A stretch of DNA of 9,164 nucleotides, taken from DAOVRL01 sp964459805 (GTDB lineage Bacteria; Planctomycetota; Phycisphaerae; Sedimentisphaerales; Anaerobacaceae). The stretch is taken from positions 1 to 9,164 of the forward strand of contig CAYWOD010000143.1 in assembly GCA_964459805.1 (NCBI GenBank), given 5' to 3'. Both the position numbers and the translations under genes were made by a program. Positions 6,831 to 9,164 of this stretch are shown piece by piece (the first letter of the stretch is position 1; each line of letters begins with the position of its first letter). Below the pieces are notes generated by a model, which did not search any database, was not told where the DNA came from, and was given only the letters and a program-made list of their open reading frames with translations.

Positions 6831-7306
6831 CAGAGCAGGTAACAAAACTACGCCAGGAATATTTTCTCAAGGTCCTAAGCCAAGAGCCCCTGCCGCCCTT
6901 CCCAGGCGTCCTGGAGCTGATGGAGAATGCCCTGCGAAGCCCGGACTTTAGAGTAGCCATCGCAACATCCGGCACACTCGAAAAATCCCGCGCCGTCCTC
7001 AACGCTGCCAAAGTCCCCTACGAACAAATGGTCTATATAAACGGCAGCGACGTGACCCACAAAAAGTCCGACCCCGAGCTGTTCCTGCTCGCCGCTAAAG
7101 GTATGGCAATTGACCCGGGCGACTGCGTCGTAATAGAAGACGCTCCCAACGGCGTACAGGCCGCCAAGGCCGCCGGAGCCAAGTGCATCGCCGTGACAAA
7201 CTCAACCACTGCGGACAACCTTTCCCGGGCCGATCTGGTCTGCAACTGCCTCGAAGAAATCGACCTCGATACAATCATCAGGTTGATTCGCGCGCCATTG
7301 GCATAA
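6617..7306 (+). CDS. HAD-superfamily hydrolase, beta-phosphoglucomutase / phosphatase-like
   Basis: A 229-residue cytoplasmic phosphohydrolase or phosphomutase of HAD subfamily IA. Motif I is FDVDG with nucleophile Asp10 and acid/base Asp12. A helical cap follows at about 17-90. Motif II is ATSG (Thr117/Ser118). Motif III lysine is in THKKSDPELF (Lys149 or Lys150). Motif IV is VVIEDAPNGVQAAKAAG with Glu174-Asp175. The fold is complete and of normal length. The pattern fits beta-phosphoglucomutase, phosphoglycolate phosphatase and sugar-phosphate phosphatases alike, so the substrate is not assigned. The ATG at 6617 is followed at once by the conserved core. It is transcribed divergently from the PgsA-like gene and convergently with the broken gene at 7317; only 10 nt separate the two ends. 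Its 5' part is duplicated at 5561-5780. Confidence 0.88.
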   Translation: MSRLYGLIFDVDGIIADTEAVNARVTIKVFAELFDLHDVERKDFDAGVGRGAEEYVKAGAKAHGLELTDKQAEQVTKLRQEYFLKVLSQEPLPPFPGVLELMENALRSPDFRVAIATSGTLEKSRAVLNAAKVPYEQMVYINGSDVTHKKSDPELFLLAAKGMAIDPGDCVVIEDAPNGVQAAKAAGAKCIAVTNSTTADNLSRADLVCNCLEEIDLDTIIRLIRAPLA

Positions 7307-7316
7307 AGTGAGCGGA

Positions 7317-7582
7317 TTATCTGCTATTGCGCCTGAGAAAAATATCGCCGTCCGCACTACTGAGTCTATGCCTCTTTGAAGATTTGCCCGTCGCCAGACT
7401 CGTTCGCACCTCGGCAAATTCCACCATGACTGCCTTATTGCCCATCGGATTATAAACAACGGTCCCGTTCTCGAATTCCCTCAGGACCGCCCCGCAACCC
7501 TCTCGGCGATAGACTTCTCCTGGGCCGGGCAAACAGAACCGGCCGCTGCAAAGACAACCACCAAGAGTAAGGCCTTCTTCAC
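7317..7582 (-). pseudogene. Frameshifted remnant: signal peptide plus glycoside-hydrolase-like C-terminal tail
   Basis: A GTG at 7582 has AGGAG 8 nt upstream and overlaps the stop of the DUF434 gene by 4 nt (GTGA), a classic coupled start. It encodes a clear signal peptide (MKKALLLVVVFAAAGSVCPA) and stops at 7481 after 33 codons. In a shifted frame, from about 7490 to the TAA at 7317, the minus strand encodes VLREFENGTVVYNP, then TSLATGK and SADGDIFLRR, which resembles the last 50 residues of several secreted glycoside hydrolases (an Arg-x-Phe-x-x-Gly-x-Val-x-x-Asn-Pro strand and a terminal DGxIFL). Adding one G to the GGGG run at 7490-7493 would join the two frames into one 88-residue protein. 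Even then the catalytic part is missing, so I read it as an internal deletion followed by frame loss. A real small secreted protein with a base-calling error is the main alternative. Confidence 0.6.
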
Positions 7583-8310
7583 GTTGCCATCTCCTGCTTA
7601 AGGTCAATCACCCAGGCCGAGCCCAGCTTCTTCTTTATAATCTCCGTGCCTAAGTTGACCCATCTTTCGCAGCCATCGAGCACAACGCTGTCACTGGTGG
7701 CTACAACTAACTCCGTCTTTTTCAGCTCAGCGTCCGGGCTTAGCAGAAGTTCAATCTCCCAGTTCCAATTGTTTTCCCGGGCGAGCTCACCGATCAGCGT
7801 TTTCAATCGCCCGCTGTTCGATACCGGCCTATCCAGCAGCCACCGCGCGCTGCCGGCGCCGACCTCTACCAGAAACTCCCCTATCAGCTCCACAGCCGGT
7901 ATCGTCTCGCTAACTTTGCGGTATGTCCCGTGAATGCTGGCCAAGTCCCTGAAGCAGCCGTCACGTCCCTTAAAAATCACGCCCCCGCTCATCGCCGCCT
8001 CGATCGTTATCAGCACGTTATAGCCATCGACGGCGACGGTTTTCCCAGCAAGCTCTTCTATCCCGATACAACGCCGACTCCGAGACTCAAGCTGCTTGTC
8101 GGAACAGGCACTGCGCATTATGGCCAATCTCTGTCGTTGCGTAAGAGAAAACTTATCACCAACCAGCTTCAGAGCACTCTTTTGGGCATATCCCTTCGTC
8201 AGCAGAAGCGAATAATCCCCAAGCGCAGCGGCCAAATCACCAATCGCTTCCGGTGCAAAGAGCTTGCGGTCTTCCGGATGCGGGCCTCTATGCGTTCGCT
8301 TATCAGGCAT
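7579..8310 (-). CDS. DUF434 / DUF5616 family protein
   Basis: A 243-residue cytoplasmic protein of the DUF434 family, found in archaea and bacteria and of unknown function. The N-terminal DUF434 part (about 8-70) has RGPHPEDRKLF, KSALKLVGDKFSLTQRQRLA and RSACSD. The C-terminal part (about 85-235, DUF5616) has VAVDGYNVLITIEAAMSGG, GRDGCFRDLASIHGTYRK, WLLDRPVSNSGRLK and ATSDSVVLD. The DGYN, LLD and TSDS acidic positions (Asp95, Asp160, Asp207) recall NYN/PIN-type nuclease folds; that is inference. The ATG at 8310 begins eight codons before the conserved RGPHPED and has no Shine-Dalgarno site; the leader is a 7-bp repeat array instead. The gene overlaps a small secreted-protein remnant downstream and is divergent from an RNase Z-like gene. 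Confidence 0.85.
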   Translation of the reverse strand: MPDKRTHRGPHPEDRKLFAPEAIGDLAAALGDYSLLLTKGYAQKSALKLVGDKFSLTQRQRLAIMRSACSDKQLESRSRRCIGIEELAGKTVAVDGYNVLITIEAAMSGGVIFKGRDGCFRDLASIHGTYRKVSETIPAVELIGEFLVEVGAGSARWLLDRPVSNSGRLKTLIGELARENNWNWEIELLLSPDAELKKTELVVATSDSVVLDGCERWVNLGTEIIKKKLGSAWVIDLKQEMAT

Positions 8311-8352
8311 ATTTCGTATATCGCATATCGTATTTCGTATATCGTATTTCGT
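8311..8352. repeat. Six-copy 7-bp tandem repeat abutting the DUF434 start codon
   Basis: On the plus strand the units are ATTTCGT, ATATCGC, ATATCGT, ATTTCGT, ATATCGT and ATTTCGT, followed by a degenerate AATATGA. On the minus strand the leader reads ACGAAAT and ACGATAT in alternation, a 14-bp higher-order unit, with one GCGATAT variant, right up to the ATG at 8310. It occupies the place where a ribosome-binding site would be expected. Confidence 0.85.
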
Positions 8353-8355
8353 AAT

Positions 8356-8384
8356 ATGATAATTCCGCTACTGACGATTCGCAA
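8356..8384 (-). promoter_or_regulatory. Candidate promoter of the DUF434 gene
   Basis: On the minus strand TTGCGA (8384-8379), 17 nt, then TATCAT (8361-8356; five of six -10 positions). Transcription would begin near 8349, so almost the whole leader would be heptad repeat. The spacer contains TCGTCAGTA (8377-8369), which recurs downstream of the divergent promoter. Confidence 0.4.
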
Positions 8385-8401
8385 GCAATGCCGGAAATAA
8401 A

Positions 8402-8430
8402 TTGACATGCCCCTCGACCATCCCTACCAT
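8402..8430 (+). promoter_or_regulatory. Candidate sigma70-type promoter of the RNase Z-like gene
   Basis: A perfect TTGACA (8402-8407), 17 nt, then TACCAT (8425-8430; four of six). Transcription would start near 8437, leaving a leader of about 90 nt. It is divergent from the DUF434 promoter, with only 17 nt between the two -35 boxes. Confidence 0.5.
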
Positions 8431-8433
8431 TGA

Positions 8434-8474
8434 GTCAGCATTTAGGACACAGAAAAATAGTCGTCAGTATTTAG
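8434..8474 (+). repeat. 12-bp direct repeat downstream of the RNase Z-like promoter
   Basis: GTCAGCATTTAG (8434-8445) and GTCAGTATTTAG (8463-8474) differ at one base and are 29 nt apart, start to start. They lie at and just after the predicted transcription start, where a repressor site might be. The role is unknown. Confidence 0.4.
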
Positions 8475-8495
8475 CCGGCCGTTTTACCGCCGGTT
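8473..8495 (+). other. Leader hairpin without a T-run
   Basis: AGCCGGC (8473-8479) and GCCGGTT (8489-8495) can form a seven-pair stem with one G-U pair and a 9-nt loop (CGTTTTACC) in the leader of the RNase Z-like gene. No T-run follows, so it is not a terminator. It could be a leader structure or chance. Confidence 0.35.
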
Positions 8496-8526
8496 AGCAC
8501 AATCCCAACACGCGATACGAGAAAAG

Positions 8527-9164
8527 ATGCCGAGCCATAAGTTAGCACGAATAGAAATCGACGACCTCGAAATCATCGGCTACTCCGTCGCCGGCGAAGA
8601 AACCGTCGTCGCGATACCCCAGCTTGACGTCTGTTTCGACATCGGCAAGGCCCCCGACCAGATCATTCACCTTAACCACGTCCTGCTGACCCACGGCCAC
8701 ATGGACCACGCCGCCGGCTTCGCATACTACCTCTCCCAGCGAAAGTTCACCGGCCAATCGCCTGGAACCATCCTGGCCCCGAAGAATCTCTTAGGCCCTA
8801 TCCGCGAAATTATCGATGCCTGGGGTCGGCTGGACGGCAACCGGATTCCGGTCAAGCTCGTCGGCGTAAAACCCGGCGACGAATACCAGATAAAGCCCAA
8901 TCTTTTCGCAAGGGCCTTCCCCACAAAGCACTGCAAAGGCTCCGTCGGCTACAGCGTCATTGAAAAGCGAAAAAAGCTCAAACCCGAATACGCCGGCCTT
9001 ACCAGTCCGCAAATCGTCGAGCTAAAAAAGCAGGGCATCGAAATCGACTACCCCCTTGATATCCCGATTGTCAGCTACTTCGGCGATACGCAGTACGTCG
9101 ATTTCTCACAACTCGAATACATCGCCAAGAGCAAAATCCTGATAGCCGAATGCACCTTCTACGA
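8527..9164 (+). CDS. Ribonuclease Z-like metallo-beta-lactamase-fold hydrolase (partial, 3' end off window)
   Basis: The first 212 codons of a zinc-dependent hydrolase; the frame is still open at the window edge. The metal motif THGHMDH is at 55-61 (His56, His58, Asp60, His61). A third histidine is in FPTKHCKGSVGY (His135), the GDT aspartate is at 187, and AECTF at 207-211 resembles the AExTF motif of tRNase Z-type enzymes. FxTxHxxxSxGY and GDT together favour the RNase Z group (tRNA 3'-end processing) over other fold members, but the enzyme could act on another RNA or a small molecule. The insert at about 147-172 (KRKKLKPEYAGL and on) is where RNase Z proteins differ. The ATG at 8527 has only a weak GAG site upstream; no earlier in-frame start is seen. 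Confidence 0.8.
   Translation, partial: MPSHKLARIEIDDLEIIGYSVAGEETVVAIPQLDVCFDIGKAPDQIIHLNHVLLTHGHMDHAAGFAYYLSQRKFTGQSPGTILAPKNLLGPIREIIDAWGRLDGNRIPVKLVGVKPGDEYQIKPNLFARAFPTKHCKGSVGYSVIEKRKKLKPEYAGLTSPQIVELKKQGIEIDYPLDIPIVSYFGDTQYVDFSQLEYIAKSKILIAECTFY

Noticed and set aside
8311..8352. CRISPR array or replication iterons
   Set aside because: Units are contiguous 7-mers with no spacers, and there is no cas gene, replication initiator or DnaA-box cluster nearby.
8199..8408. Minus-strand frame of 69 codons through the heptad repeats
   Set aside because: It owes its open frame and its TIYEIRYAIYEI pattern to the tandem repeat and overlaps the well-supported DUF434 gene in another frame.

Overview
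The window reads as a planctomycete chromosome fragment, most likely Phycisphaerae / Sedimentisphaerales-like. The main reason is the ECF sigma factor followed by a single-pass membrane protein with a short cytosolic head, one transmembrane helix, a LolA-like outer region and carboxypeptidase-regulatory-like repeats, a layout I know from that group. Short dispersed intergenic repeats of the 'CCACAGAT' and 'CCACCGAGG' kind also fit. The taxonomic call is inference. No rRNA, complete tRNA, CRISPR array, integrase or transposase was seen.

Layout, left to right. Bases 1-133 hold no gene I can name. On the minus strand (read right to left) lie an ECF sigma factor (5413-4829), its membrane partner (4809-2638, 19 nt apart, one operon), a good intrinsic terminator (2609-2581), then a PhoD-like secreted phosphatase lipoprotein (2407-518) with its own candidate promoter, and an 81-residue stand-alone LuxR-type helix-turn-helix protein (379-134).

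The middle holds a duplication. A 3'-truncated HAD-hydrolase copy (5567-5773, +) and the intact gene (6617-7306, +) flank a minus-strand CDP-alcohol phosphatidyltransferase (PgsA-like, 6424-5822). The two copies align without gaps at a constant 1050-nt offset, but identity is mosaic: about 97% in a central 129 bp and about 68% on each side.

On the right, a DUF434-family protein (8310-7579, -) overlaps by 4 nt the start of a small broken gene (7582-7317, -). That gene has a signal peptide out of frame with what looks like a glycoside-hydrolase C-terminal tail. Across a 216-nt divergent promoter region with an array of 7-bp tandem repeats, a ribonuclease Z-like metallo-beta-lactamase-fold gene (8527-9164, +) runs off the window edge.

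Functionally, the sigma/membrane-protein pair looks like an envelope signalling unit, the PhoD-like protein a phosphate- or nucleotide-scavenging envelope enzyme, and PgsA a housekeeping phospholipid enzyme. The DUF434 / RNase Z-like divergent pair may be linked to RNA metabolism, which is only an inference. I found no clear new multi-gene defence or mobile system. The best leads are the mosaic HAD duplication, the eroded secreted-protein gene, and the heptad repeats abutting the DUF434 start codon.
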